From positions 1 to 64,000 of the forward strand of contig JAJDUP010000058.1 of the NCBI GenBank assembly GCA_022826565.1: 64,000 nt of DNA, in the 5' to 3' direction. The position numbers were made by a program, and so were the translations under genes. Numbering within the stretch: the stretch's first letter is position 1; every line of letters begins with the position of its first letter. Shown here one piece after another: positions 43,470 to 52,507 of this stretch. Source of the DNA: Gemmatimonadota bacterium. GTDB lineage: Bacteria > Gemmatimonadota > Gemmatimonadetes > Longimicrobiales > Gaopeijiaceae. A model generated the notes under the pieces. It did no database searches. It saw only the letters and a program-made list of their open reading frames with translations, and was not told the DNA's origin.

Positions 43470-44864
43470 ATGCACGTCATTACCGGACGGCACCTGCCAC
43501 GCCGGACGTTCCTGCGCGGCCTCGGAGCCACGGTTGCGCTGCCCTTCCTGGACGCCATGGCCCCGGCGCGCGAACGGTGGGCGGTCACCCGGGCGCGGAC
43601 CGCTTTGGACCGCACCCGTCTCGTCGCGATCGAGATGGTCCACGGCTCGGCGGGGAGCAACGCGTGGGGCGCGACCCAGCACCTCTGGTCACCCCCCGAG
43701 GCGGGCCGCGGCTTCGACTTCGGGCCTAGCGTGCTCAGCTCTCTGGAACCGTATCGGGACTACCTCACGATCATCAGCGATACCGACGTGGAGGGCGCCG
43801 AGGCGCGCAAGCCCAAGGAGATCGGCGGCGACCACTTCCGCTCCAGCGCCACCTTCCTTACCCAGGCCCACCCCAAGCAGACCGAGAGCTCCGACGTCTG
43901 GGTCGGCCCCTCGATCGACCAGCTGTACGCCCAGCGCTTCGGCCAGGACACGCCGATCCCTTCCATGCAGCTCTGCATTGAGAACGTGGATCAGGCCGGC
44001 GGGTGCGCGTACGGCTACGCCTGCGTCTACACCGACACCATCTCGTGGGCGGCCCCGGACCAGCCCCTCCCCATGGTGCGGGACCCGCGCGTCGCCTTCG
44101 ACCAGCTCTTCGGCGCGGGCGGCACGCCCGAGGCGCGCGAGGCACGGCGGAGAACCAGCGCCAGCATCCTCGACTTCATCGTCGGCGAGGTGAACGCGCT
44201 CAAGCGGGAGCTGGACCCGGTCGACGGGCGGCGGGTCGACCGCTACCTGACCGACATCCGCGAGATCGAGCGGCGAATCGAGCGGGTGGTGGCGAGGAAT
44301 GAGAGCGGCGAGCAGCGCGAGCTTCCCGGCGCCCCGGCGGGCGTGCCCGATTCGTTCGACGAGCACGTCAAGCTGATGTTCGACCTGCAGGCGCTCGCCT
44401 TCCAGGCCGATGTAACCGGGATCTTCTCATTCAAGATGGGCCGCGACGCCTCCAGCCGGGTCTACCCGGAGAGCGGGGTCGACAAGGGATTCCACCCGTC
44501 TTCGCACCACGGTGGCAGGCCCGACGCCGTCCTCGAGTTTGCCGAGATCAACCGGTACCACGTGGGGCTGATGCCGTACTTCCTGGACCGGCTCGCCGGC
44601 ATCCAGGAGGGCGACGGCAGCCTGCTCGACAAGACGATGGTCGTCTACGGTTCGCCGATGGGCGATTCAAATGTGCACAATCACAAGCGCTGTCCGCTCT
44701 TCGTGGTCGGAGGCGCGAACGGCCGCATGGACGGCGACCTTCACCTGCGGGCGAACGCCGGAACGCCCATGGCCAACGTCATGCTCAGCCTGATGCACAA
44801 GCTGGGGATGGACGACATGAAGAGCTTCGGCAACAGCACCGGGGCCTTCCCGCTTTCGGTATGA
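43470..44864 (+). CDS. DUF1552 family protein with Tat-type leader, copy 2
   Basis: 464 residues, beginning 5 bases after the cytochrome stop, with GGAGG about 10 bases upstream. Leader PRRTFLRGLGATVALPFLDAM. Nearly the same segments as copy 1 (EMVHGSAGSNAWG; KPKEIGGDHFRSSATFLTQ; CIENVDQ, GGCAYGYAC; GSPMGDSNVHNHKRCPLFVVG). This is the best-conserved pair in the module, suggesting strong constraint on the exported enzyme-like protein. Activity unknown. Confidence 0.88.
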   Translation: MHVITGRHLPRRTFLRGLGATVALPFLDAMAPARERWAVTRARTALDRTRLVAIEMVHGSAGSNAWGATQHLWSPPEAGRGFDFGPSVLSSLEPYRDYLTIISDTDVEGAEARKPKEIGGDHFRSSATFLTQAHPKQTESSDVWVGPSIDQLYAQRFGQDTPIPSMQLCIENVDQAGGCAYGYACVYTDTISWAAPDQPLPMVRDPRVAFDQLFGAGGTPEAREARRRTSASILDFIVGEVNALKRELDPVDGRRVDRYLTDIREIERRIERVVARNESGEQRELPGAPAGVPDSFDEHVKLMFDLQALAFQADVTGIFSFKMGRDASSRVYPESGVDKGFHPSSHHGGRPDAVLEFAEINRYHVGLMPYFLDRLAGIQEGDGSLLDKTMVVYGSPMGDSNVHNHKRCPLFVVGGANGRMDGDLHLRANAGTPMANVMLSLMHKLGMDDMKSFGNSTGAFPLSV

Positions 44865-44871
44865 GGACCGT

Positions 44872-46662
44872 ATGAAGACGGCGCGCGTCGACCTGATCGG
44901 AGCCGTGGTGCTGGCCGCGCTGGTGAGCGTGGCGGCGGCACCCCGCGGCGAGTCCCCCGTGGCCGACGCCGCCATGCGCGACGATGTGGCGGCCGTGCGG
45001 GCCCTGCTGGCCGACGGCGCCGACGTGAACACGCCCCGGGGCGACGGCATGACCGGGCTGCACTGGGCGGCGCTCAACGGCAGCGTGGAGATTGCCGGCC
45101 TGCTCATCGGCGCCGGTGCCGATCTCGAAGCGGCGACCCGCATCGGCGCCCATACGGCCCTGCACGTGGCGGCGAAGGAAGGGAACGGCGATATCGTCGT
45201 GATCCTGGCCGAAGCGGGGGCGAATGTGGCGGCCGTCACCGAAACGGGAGCCAGCCCGCTTCACTTCGCCGCGGCGGCGGGGGATGTGCGCGCCGTGTCT
45301 GCACTGCTCGAACACGGCGCCCCCGTCGACGCCATGGAGCCCGAGTGGGGGCAGACGCCGCTGATGTTCGCGGCGGCGCTGGGCCGGACGGGCGCGGTCG
45401 AAGCGCTGCTCGAAGCCGGCGCCGACGCGACCATCACGGCCCGCGTGATGGATCTCGTCGAACGCGACATCCTCGACCGCATGTCGGAGCGGAGGCGGCG
45501 GACGGAGATCGCGGCGATGCGCGGCGGCACGGACGCACTGAGCTATCCGGTCGAGTCTGGCGTGGCAGGCCGGACGCCGCAGGCATCGACCGCCCCGGTT
45601 ACGTCGCGAGAGGAGCAGGCCAGGCAGGCCGCCCAGGAGGCGCTGGAGGCACGCCGCCAGACCGGCGAGCCCATCCCCCTCAACTACGCCGACCTGGTCG
45701 GCAAGCACGGCGGCCTCTCCGCGATCCACCTCGCGGCCCGCGAGGGCCAGACATTCACCGTCATGGCGCTCCTCGACGGCGGCGTCGACATCGACATGCC
45801 CAGTGCGGCGGACAACACCACCCCCATGCTGATGGCGGCGATCAACGGCTACTTCGACCTCGTCGCCGACCTCCTCGAGCGCGGCGCCGACCCCAATCTC
45901 ACCAGCGATGCGGGCGCCACCCCCCTGTACGCCGTCCTCAACATGCACTGGGCGCCCAAGGCCCGGCATCCCCAGCCGCTCGAATACGAGCAGCAGGAGA
46001 CCGGCTACCTGGAGCTGATGCGCACGCTGCTCGAAGCCGGCGCCGACGTCAACGCCCGCCTCGACCGCACCCTCTGGTTCACCACCTACAACCGCGACCT
46101 CCTCGGCGTGGACCGCACCGGCGCCACCGCGTTCTGGCGCGCCGCCCACGCGACGGACGTGCCGGCCATGAAGCTCCTCCTCGAGTACGGCGCCGACCCC
46201 CACCTGCCCACCATCAAGGTGCCGCGCCGCAGCTTCGGCCCCAGCAACGACACCGACCAATCCGGCCTGCCCCCCGTTCCCATCGGTGGCCCCGCGGTCT
46301 ACCCCATCCACGCGGCGGCCGGCGTCGGCTACGGCCAGGGCTTCGCCGGCAACTCCCACCGCCACGCGCCCGACGGATGGATGCCCACCATGCGCTTACT
46401 GGTCGAAGAGCTCGGCGCCGACGTCAACGCGCGCGACCTCAACGCCTACACCCCGGTGCACCACGCGGCCGCCCGCGGCGACAACGAGATGATCCTCTAC
46501 CTCGTCGAAAAGGGCGCCGACGTCACCGCCGTATCACGGAGAGGCCAGACCACGGTGGACATGGCCAACGGGCCGGTGCAGCGGATTCAGCCGTTCGTGG
46601 AGACGGTGGCACTGCTGGAACGGCTCGGGGCGAAGAACAACCATCGCTGCGTGAGCTGCTGA
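44872..46662 (+). CDS. exported ankyrin-repeat protein, copy 2
   Basis: 596 residues. A short signal (LIGAVVLAALVSVAAAPRGES) is followed by ankyrin repeats, a charged linker (about 195-265; EEQARQAAQEALEARRQTGE), a second ankyrin block, the Gly-rich insert VGYGQGFAGNSHRHAPDGW, and the tail NNHRCVSC. The linker is the part that has diverged most from copy 1. The repeats, insert and tail are strongly kept. Ends the six-gene block; the 94-base gap after it, before the converging SusD gene, shows no clear terminator. Confidence 0.88.
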   Translation: MKTARVDLIGAVVLAALVSVAAAPRGESPVADAAMRDDVAAVRALLADGADVNTPRGDGMTGLHWAALNGSVEIAGLLIGAGADLEAATRIGAHTALHVAAKEGNGDIVVILAEAGANVAAVTETGASPLHFAAAAGDVRAVSALLEHGAPVDAMEPEWGQTPLMFAAALGRTGAVEALLEAGADATITARVMDLVERDILDRMSERRRRTEIAAMRGGTDALSYPVESGVAGRTPQASTAPVTSREEQARQAAQEALEARRQTGEPIPLNYADLVGKHGGLSAIHLAAREGQTFTVMALLDGGVDIDMPSAADNTTPMLMAAINGYFDLVADLLERGADPNLTSDAGATPLYAVLNMHWAPKARHPQPLEYEQQETGYLELMRTLLEAGADVNARLDRTLWFTTYNRDLLGVDRTGATAFWRAAHATDVPAMKLLLEYGADPHLPTIKVPRRSFGPSNDTDQSGLPPVPIGGPAVYPIHAAAGVGYGQGFAGNSHRHAPDGWMPTMRLLVEELGADVNARDLNAYTPVHHAAARGDNEMILYLVEKGADVTAVSRRGQTTVDMANGPVQRIQPFVETVALLERLGAKNNHRCVSC

Positions 46663-46756
46663 GGGCGACAGACCTGCTCGCGGACTCGCGGCACACCACG
46701 CTGGCAGTCCGTGGAACACGTCCCCGCTACATTCGGACGGCGATGGATCCCCTGCT

Positions 46757-48082
46757 TTACGACGGCACGTTGGGGTTGTTCACGCGCTCGACGTCAGGCA
46801 TCGGAATGCACCGGTCGCCTCCGTAGAACCCGCCGGTCGGATACGGCGTGTTGGCCGCGGGGACCAACGGCAGGTCGTAGCGGTGGATGTCTCCCAGTGC
46901 GTGTCCTTCAAGGAACAGCTCGACCTGGCGCTCGAAGAGCAGCTGGTCCCGGATTGCACCCGCGTCCGAGCTTTCGAACGGTGGCAGGTCCACGCCGGGA
47001 CGAGTCCGCACGGCGTTGATGGCCGCGACGGCCCCCGCCATGTTCCCGGCCTGCAATTCGGCCTCGGCGATCATGAGCTGCGCTTCTTCCCAGCGGGCGA
47101 TGGGAATCGGTGCGTCGGCGGTCGTGTACTTGGTCTGGTAGAACAGCGGAATCCCAAGCGGTGAAGGGCGTCCCTGGTCCTCCAACTGCACCCGGGGATC
47201 CCCGATGGTCCGGAAGTACGCTTCCGGAGTCACGTTCTCGGCGCGCCGGTTCACCACGAACACATTGTTCTCCCGCCGGGTCGAGATGGAGGAATACCCG
47301 GCGTTGTGGACGAACCCGGACGGTACCTGCTGTGCATCGGCGTTCGCCTCCGAATGGCGTCCCAGGCTGATCAGCGCCCGTGCCCGTCCGACCCTCGCCA
47401 TGTTCAGGGTCGCAGCGTCTCCCAACGACTGCGCGCCCCCGATCGCGGTATTGAATCGGGCCACGGCCAGCTCGAAGATCTGCGCCGGCATAAGTTCGTC
47501 ACCGACATCGAAGGCCGCCGAGCACATCGACTCGCCGAGCAGCAGGTGGCTGTACCCCGAATATGCCGCCGAGCGCGCCAGGAAGCTCTCCCGCTCGGGT
47601 ACGTCGGCTGCGGGCCACGTCTCGAGCAGTTCAGTGAGGTGGTCGGCCTGCCAGCGGGCGGTGGACATTGTCTTGTAGACGCCCGGGATGACACCCTGCT
47701 GCGGTGTGGAGCAGGTGGAGTTCACGTACGCCGCGTTGAAGCCGGAAGGCTCGAAGTCGCGCTGATCGTACGATCGCCAGCCGAAGCCGCCGGTAGCGTA
47801 CTGGAACTCCTGCGTCGTCGCCCCGACGGCGCTCACGTATTGAGCGAACGCGCATTCGAAGTCACCCACCACGCTGGCCATCAGCGTCGCGGCATTGCCT
47901 GGCTCCTCGAGAATCTCCGCGACGATGCGAGACGGAGCGTCCACCGCGACCAACTCGTCCAGGACGTCGCAGCCGGAGACGCCAACCATCACCGTGATCG
48001 TCAGCAGCGCCAGCCGGGAACACCGGGGGCGTCCGGTGGTCGAGGTCATTGGCACCCTGTTGCAGGATGTGTCGTTTTCCAT
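46757..48082 (-). CDS. SusD/RagB-like outer-membrane nutrient-binding lipoprotein (set 1)
   Basis: 441 residues from the ATG at 48082, with GGGAG about 12 bases upstream. The lipobox VSGCD follows a signal containing LALLTITVMVGV. Tetratricopeptide-like helices follow, as in SusD (HLLLGESMCSAAFD; MARVGRARALISLGRHSEA), then IARWEEAQLMIAEAELQAGN and LLFERQVELFLEGHALGDIHRYDLP. The end (GDRCIPMPDVERVNNPNVPS) is the family terminus. It caps the SusC barrel and captures substrate at the cell surface. Second gene after SusC, 37 bases apart. Substrate unknown. Confidence 0.9.
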   Translation of the reverse strand: MENDTSCNRVPMTSTTGRPRCSRLALLTITVMVGVSGCDVLDELVAVDAPSRIVAEILEEPGNAATLMASVVGDFECAFAQYVSAVGATTQEFQYATGGFGWRSYDQRDFEPSGFNAAYVNSTCSTPQQGVIPGVYKTMSTARWQADHLTELLETWPAADVPERESFLARSAAYSGYSHLLLGESMCSAAFDVGDELMPAQIFELAVARFNTAIGGAQSLGDAATLNMARVGRARALISLGRHSEANADAQQVPSGFVHNAGYSSISTRRENNVFVVNRRAENVTPEAYFRTIGDPRVQLEDQGRPSPLGIPLFYQTKYTTADAPIPIARWEEAQLMIAEAELQAGNMAGAVAAINAVRTRPGVDLPPFESSDAGAIRDQLLFERQVELFLEGHALGDIHRYDLPLVPAANTPYPTGGFYGGDRCIPMPDVERVNNPNVPS

Positions 48083-48119
48083 TGCTTGCTTCTCCCGTGT
48101 AGTCCGCACCGCTCAGCGG

Positions 48120-51059
48120 TCAGAAGGAAATGTTGAGCGTGGTCAGGAGCTGGATCGGGATCGGCAGGGCCGCCTGATCCATCACGCCTGACTCGAACTG
48201 GAAGTTGAACGTCTCCGGGTCGGGAGACTTGAACGGGCTTGTATCGTGGGCGAAGGTCAACAGATTCCGGGCCGCGAAGGTGATGCTTGCGCGACTTGCG
48301 CCCATCAGGGCCGACAGCCGTTCCGGGAACCCGTAGTTGAGCGACACCTCCCGCAGCTTCGCGAAGCTGGCGTCCATGATGAAGCCCTCCGCGAACGGGC
48401 CCGTGCCCTCGGGGTCCTGGCAGTACGCCACGTCGATCGGATCGAAGTTGCTCGGATTCACCACGACCTCGTGGATGCGGAAGTCGCGGCAGCGAATCGC
48501 CCGGTCGGCGCTGAAGTACCGGCCTCCGCGCTTGAAGTCGACGAGAGCGCTCAGCCTCAGGTCGCCGAAGAGCGTGAAGGTCGACGAGACCGCGCCCTCC
48601 ACGTCGGGTGCCTGATTGCCGAAGTGGACGAACGGCGCCGTCAGGCAGGACGTTGTCCCGCCCTCACCGTCGTCACACGCCAGGTTCACCGCGTTCCCGT
48701 CGGCGTCGAGCTGCGCGCTCACGATGCGCTTCCCGAAGAACGCCGCGACCGGATAGCCGGGCTGATGCCGATTCTGGAAATTGCCGGCCGAGAGGAACGG
48801 CACGCCCTCGATGTTCAGGCTCACGATCTCGTTGTCGTTCTTCGAGAGATTGACCGTGAAATCCCAGCCGAAGACATCCGTCTGGATCGGCCGAACGTCG
48901 AGCAGAACCTCGAAACCGGTGTTCTGGACCTCCCCGACGTTCACGAACTGCGTGAGGGGGGAGCCCGAGGAAGGCGCGACTTCGCGGGAGACGATCGCGT
49001 CCGTGGTCCTCTGGTTGTAGTAGGTGAAGTCGAGTCCGACCCGGTCGTCGAGCAGGCCGGCCTCGAACCCCACCTCGATTTCCTTGCCGCGCTCGGGGCC
49101 CAGTTCCGGATTGCCGACGAAGTTGGGGCTGCCCCCCGGCTGGTCGTACTCGCCCGAAACGGGTTCGTAGGTCCGGAGCGCCGCGAAGTTGTCGGGCTGC
49201 TGGCCGGACTCGCCGTAGGCGGCTCGGAGCTTCAGCGCGTTGACCATGTCCAGGTTCCAGAAGCCTTCCTCGCTGATGACCCAGCTCGCGCTCAGCTTCG
49301 GGTAGGTGACGATGTCGAAGTCGGCACCGAAGGCGCTGTTGTCGTCCGCTCGGATCGCCCCCGTCAGGAACAGGCGCTCGTCCCAACTGAACTGCTGTTG
49401 AACGTAGAGGCCGAGCGTGGTGTTCTCGACCAGGTCCTCGCTGACCTGGCGGGGTCCGGTGATTCCTGCCAGCGAAGTCACTCCCGGGGCCGGGAATTCC
49501 TGGCCCGAGAGGCTCTCCGTGCCCACGAGCCGCCGGTAGAACTGGAGCCCTCCGGAGGTCGTCGATCCGAACCGGTCCGTGAGATCCAGGACGCCGTTGG
49601 CGTTGTAGGTGAAGGTGGTGTATTCGGTATTGACCCCCTGGACGGTTTTCGAACCCAGTCGATCCGTCGGCGGGAAGAACTCTGCAAACTCGTTCGGTAC
49701 GAAGGGCACGAGGTTCGTGTTCTCGAGATCGGTCAGATCCAACCCCACAGTGAGCTGATGATTGAACCACTCCCGCGGACGGTGGTCGACCGTGAGACTT
49801 CCCATGTACCGGTTCACATCCTGCCAGGTCTCTTCGGTCGCGAGCGCAACATCGGGCGGGTTGATGAGGAATCCCTGGCCGGGCGTGTTTCTGAGGAAGG
49901 GAAGAGCATACCGGGCACGGCCGAAGTAGAAGCCGGGATCCAGGAAGGTCTGGCCCGTCGTGACGCCGACCTGGGCGCTCATGGCCACCGTCTCACGCGG
50001 CTGGAACGACAGTGTGGCCCTGCCCGTGAAGCGCTCGGCCACGTTGCTCGGGATGATCCCCTCGTCGTTGTCGAAGTTGGCCGATACGAAGTACTGGATG
50101 TTGTCCGAGCCGCCCGAGACGCTGAGGCCGTACCCCTGGAGGTGGCCGGTCCGGAACATCGGGCTGCCGCGCTGCTCCGCCACGTCCAGCATATCCAGGC
50201 TGAAGGGCTGTCCCGTGTCGGGATCCGTACCCCAGACCAGGCCTACCTTGTCGTGCGCGTCGCCCAGCCAGCTCGCGCCCTGACGGACACTCATCGCGAA
50301 GCGGGCACTGCCGGCGCGGCCCCTCTTGGTAATGATCTGAATCACGCCCGCGGAAGCCTCGGTCCCGTACAACGTCGATGCGGCCGGCCCCTTGATGATC
50401 TCGATGCTCTCGATGTCGGCCGGATCGATGTCGTTGAAGCGGGAGAGGCTGGAACCGATTCCACCGGTCGGCACGTCGTTGTTCACCCGGACGCCGTCGA
50501 TGTACAGGAGCGGATTCCCACCGAACTGCATGCTGCCGCGGCCCCGGATCAGGATCCGGCTCCCGCCGCCGGCGTATCCCTCGCCGGTGCGTACAACAAC
50601 GCCGGGAACGCGGGCGTTCAGGAGTTCGCCGGTCGAGGAGATGGGCCCCGACTCGATGAGCGTGGTGGCTTCGATTGAGCCGAGGGCGTTGCCGAGGGAT
50701 CGCTTGCGTGCGCCCCCTGGTGTGCCCGTCACCACGATTTCGTCGAGGCTGATCGCTGTCTGCGTAACGACGAGGCGAAGACCCGTCGCGCCCCCCTGCA
50801 CTTCGAGCAGTTCAGTCCGAAAGCCGATTCCACTGACGCGCAGGGTGAACGTCCCGGAAGGCACGCCCGCAAGTTGGAAACTCCCTCCCGAGTTTGTAAG
50901 GACGCCCAGGTCCGTGTCGTCGACGGACACCTGAATGTTGGGGACCGGGATTCCCTGATCGTCCACAACGGTCCCCGAGACGACCTGCTCCTGTCCCTCG
51001 ACTGACATGGGGTGGGACAAGCCGAGGAGCACGGCCGCGACTGCGACGATGCATCGCAT
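48120..51059 (-). CDS. SusC/RagA-like TonB-dependent outer-membrane transporter (set 1)
   Basis: 979 residues. A signal peptide (MRCIVAVAAVLLGLSHPMSV) and a carboxypeptidase-regulatory-like domain (about 25-105, VSGTVVDDQGIPVPNIQVSVDD) precede the plug. The TonB box-like region is SLDEIVVTGT, and the plug has DIESIEIIKGPAASTLYGTEASAGVIQIITK. The beta-barrel ends in a terminal phenylalanine (LTTLNISF), the assembly signal of outer-membrane barrels. It imports a polymer fragment or other ligand with SusD, powered by TonB. AAAGGAGG precedes the ATG. Promoter candidate at 51136-51165. Confidence 0.94.
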   Translation of the reverse strand: MRCIVAVAAVLLGLSHPMSVEGQEQVVSGTVVDDQGIPVPNIQVSVDDTDLGVLTNSGGSFQLAGVPSGTFTLRVSGIGFRTELLEVQGGATGLRLVVTQTAISLDEIVVTGTPGGARKRSLGNALGSIEATTLIESGPISSTGELLNARVPGVVVRTGEGYAGGGSRILIRGRGSMQFGGNPLLYIDGVRVNNDVPTGGIGSSLSRFNDIDPADIESIEIIKGPAASTLYGTEASAGVIQIITKRGRAGSARFAMSVRQGASWLGDAHDKVGLVWGTDPDTGQPFSLDMLDVAEQRGSPMFRTGHLQGYGLSVSGGSDNIQYFVSANFDNDEGIIPSNVAERFTGRATLSFQPRETVAMSAQVGVTTGQTFLDPGFYFGRARYALPFLRNTPGQGFLINPPDVALATEETWQDVNRYMGSLTVDHRPREWFNHQLTVGLDLTDLENTNLVPFVPNEFAEFFPPTDRLGSKTVQGVNTEYTTFTYNANGVLDLTDRFGSTTSGGLQFYRRLVGTESLSGQEFPAPGVTSLAGITGPRQVSEDLVENTTLGLYVQQQFSWDERLFLTGAIRADDNSAFGADFDIVTYPKLSASWVISEEGFWNLDMVNALKLRAAYGESGQQPDNFAALRTYEPVSGEYDQPGGSPNFVGNPELGPERGKEIEVGFEAGLLDDRVGLDFTYYNQRTTDAIVSREVAPSSGSPLTQFVNVGEVQNTGFEVLLDVRPIQTDVFGWDFTVNLSKNDNEIVSLNIEGVPFLSAGNFQNRHQPGYPVAAFFGKRIVSAQLDADGNAVNLACDDGEGGTTSCLTAPFVHFGNQAPDVEGAVSSTFTLFGDLRLSALVDFKRGGRYFSADRAIRCRDFRIHEVVVNPSNFDPIDVAYCQDPEGTGPFAEGFIMDASFAKLREVSLNYGFPERLSALMGASRASITFAARNLLTFAHDTSPFKSPDPETFNFQFESGVMDQAALPIPIQLLTTLNISF

Positions 51060-51135
51060 AAAAGAGCCTCCTTTGTTCGGCTACCGGAGGAAGTAGCACT
51101 CCAGCCTGCTGCTTGCTGCTTCGGGACAAGGTGCG

Positions 51136-51165
51136 CGTATACCGGTGTGGATGCAAGAATGTCCA
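51136..51165 (-). promoter_or_regulatory. candidate promoter of the set 1 SusC/SusD genes
   Basis: On the minus strand, TGGACA (51165-51160), an 18-base spacer and TATACG (51141-51136), giving a leader of about 70 bases before the SusC ATG. The match is fair; the location between the DUF3500 stop and SusC is right. Confidence 0.4.
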
Positions 51166-51198
51166 CCCCACGCTCTTCAGCGCCCCCACCCCCGGGGA

Positions 51199-52362
51199 CT
51201 ACCGCCGCTCGTGGTGCTCCTCGTAGTGCTTGCCGAGCCAGTCTTCGCCGTAGTCGTTGCCGGGGTCACGTATGATGCTGTGCACATGGTTTGCCGGGTT
51301 CCCCCCGACGCCCTCCTCGACGATGTACTCGATCAGCACCGAGGGGCCGTGGACGCGGTAGTAGTAGCGCGACGTGCGGTCGTCCATGGGGCCGATCCAC
51401 GCGAAGTGCAGCGCCTCCATTCCGTCCGCGCGAATCCTGGCCAACTGCGCGCCGGCGGCGCCGTGATCCGCGTTGGCGGCGAATTCCTCCACCAGCTCCC
51501 ATAGCAGCCCGCGCTGCGTCTCGGTGAGCGCGGAGGCGGGCAGCCCGGCATACTCGCTGAGGCTCCCCTTCCGCCCGGGCCCGGTGAGCACGTCGCCCGG
51601 AATGTCGTTACCGAGGACCGCGATCGCCCGCTGACCCTCGTCGAGCGCCTGTAGCAGACGCCAGCCCCGGTCGCCCTCGTGGGAGAGGATCCGCCAGCCC
51701 GCCTCGAGCCCGCGCTCGATCTCGTGCGGCTCGGCGCCGAGGAACAGCGGCGTGAATGCGATCCGGTCGCCGACGACGGTGAAGCTGGCCGCCATGTGGT
51801 GGCCATTGATCAGCCAGCCCCAGGTCGAATCGCCCGGCTGCCCGAAGAAAGCGATCCAGTAGTTGGCCGAGGTCCAGCTCTCCAGCAGGCTCTCCGGCAG
51901 GCGCCGCTCACCGCTGGCCACCGCGGCCGTTGCCTCCTCGTGAAGCACTTCGTCCAGCCGGATGACGCCGGCGATCTTCTGGTAACCCTGGCTGCTCGTC
52001 GATGCGCGCAGCAGGTCGTGAAGCCGCCGCCTCTGCTCATCGCCGAGGTCGCCCAGGCGTGCCCCGCTGCGCTCGACCAGGGAGGCGGGCAGGTTGCTCC
52101 AGCGCGTGCGTTGCGCATCGGCGTCGAAGGGGAATTCGGCGGCTTCGCGTTGTTGGGGTGAGAGGGCGGCGAGGAAGTCGTGGGCGGCGTCGGCCATGCG
52201 CTGCGGGGAGGCCTCCGGTGCGGGAGGAGGGGATGAGACCTGAATCGCCGCTTCGTCGGCGGAGTTCCGGATCCGGGCGGCGTCATCCCCGCAGCCCGCC
52301 AGGATCGCGGCCGCGATGAAGCCAGGGATTGCGGGGGAAAGGCAATTCCGATAACTGCGCAT
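51199..52362 (-). CDS. DUF3500 family lipoprotein
   Basis: 387 residues from the ATG at 52362. Signal with lipobox ILAGCGDD. DUF3500 pattern: LSPQQREAAEFPFDADAQRTRWSNLPASL, YWIAFFGQPGDSTWGWLINGHHMAASFTVVGDRIAFTPLF, HFAWIGPMDDRTSRYYYRVHGPSVLIEYI and a His-rich end (GKHYEEHHERR). The family has no known activity; the conserved W/H-rich segments suggest a catalytic or binding pocket. It lies 139 bases upstream of SusC in the same direction and is divergent from the dimethylformamidase-like gene. Confidence 0.83.
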   Translation of the reverse strand: MRSYRNCLSPAIPGFIAAAILAGCGDDAARIRNSADEAAIQVSSPPPAPEASPQRMADAAHDFLAALSPQQREAAEFPFDADAQRTRWSNLPASLVERSGARLGDLGDEQRRRLHDLLRASTSSQGYQKIAGVIRLDEVLHEEATAAVASGERRLPESLLESWTSANYWIAFFGQPGDSTWGWLINGHHMAASFTVVGDRIAFTPLFLGAEPHEIERGLEAGWRILSHEGDRGWRLLQALDEGQRAIAVLGNDIPGDVLTGPGRKGSLSEYAGLPASALTETQRGLLWELVEEFAANADHGAAGAQLARIRADGMEALHFAWIGPMDDRTSRYYYRVHGPSVLIEYIVEEGVGGNPANHVHSIIRDPGNDYGEDWLGKHYEEHHERR

Positions 52363-52432
52363 GTGTGTTCGCTCCAATCTATTGGACGGTGGGGCGGCCA
52401 CTCCGGTGACCGATCCGATTGGCAGTCAAATA

Positions 52433-52461
52433 TTGACGAAGTACAGTGTCCAACCGACACT
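52433..52461. promoter_or_regulatory. inverted repeat and possible promoter in the divergent gap
   Basis: AGTGTC (52445-52450) and GACACT (52456-52461) are reverse complements around CAACC. TTGACG (52433-52438) lies 17 bases before GACACT on the plus strand. It may be an operator over a weak promoter driving 52508-63992, in the 145-base gap shared with the DUF3500 gene. Confidence 0.35.
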
Positions 52462-52507
52462 TGCCGTTGTGCAACATGGGTGGCGTCGGGATCGGCGCGG
52501 GGGTCCC

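Larger units (their letters stand above)
35258..46662 (+). repeat. tandem duplication of a three-gene cytochrome-DUF1552-ankyrin module
   Basis: Unit 1 spans 35258-40949 and unit 2 spans 40957-46662. Gene order, orientation and lengths match gene for gene (819/835, 460/464 and 601/596 residues). The proteins are about two thirds or more identical by eye, and DNA tracts such as the one around 38230 and 43970 are nearly identical. The units are only 7 bases apart, so this is an old tandem duplication kept as one operon. Confidence 0.9.

Noticed and set aside
46728-46733. TACATT box as a -10 element after the second ankyrin gene
   Set aside because: No -35 at 16-18 bases upstream, and it would transcribe antisense into the SusD gene.
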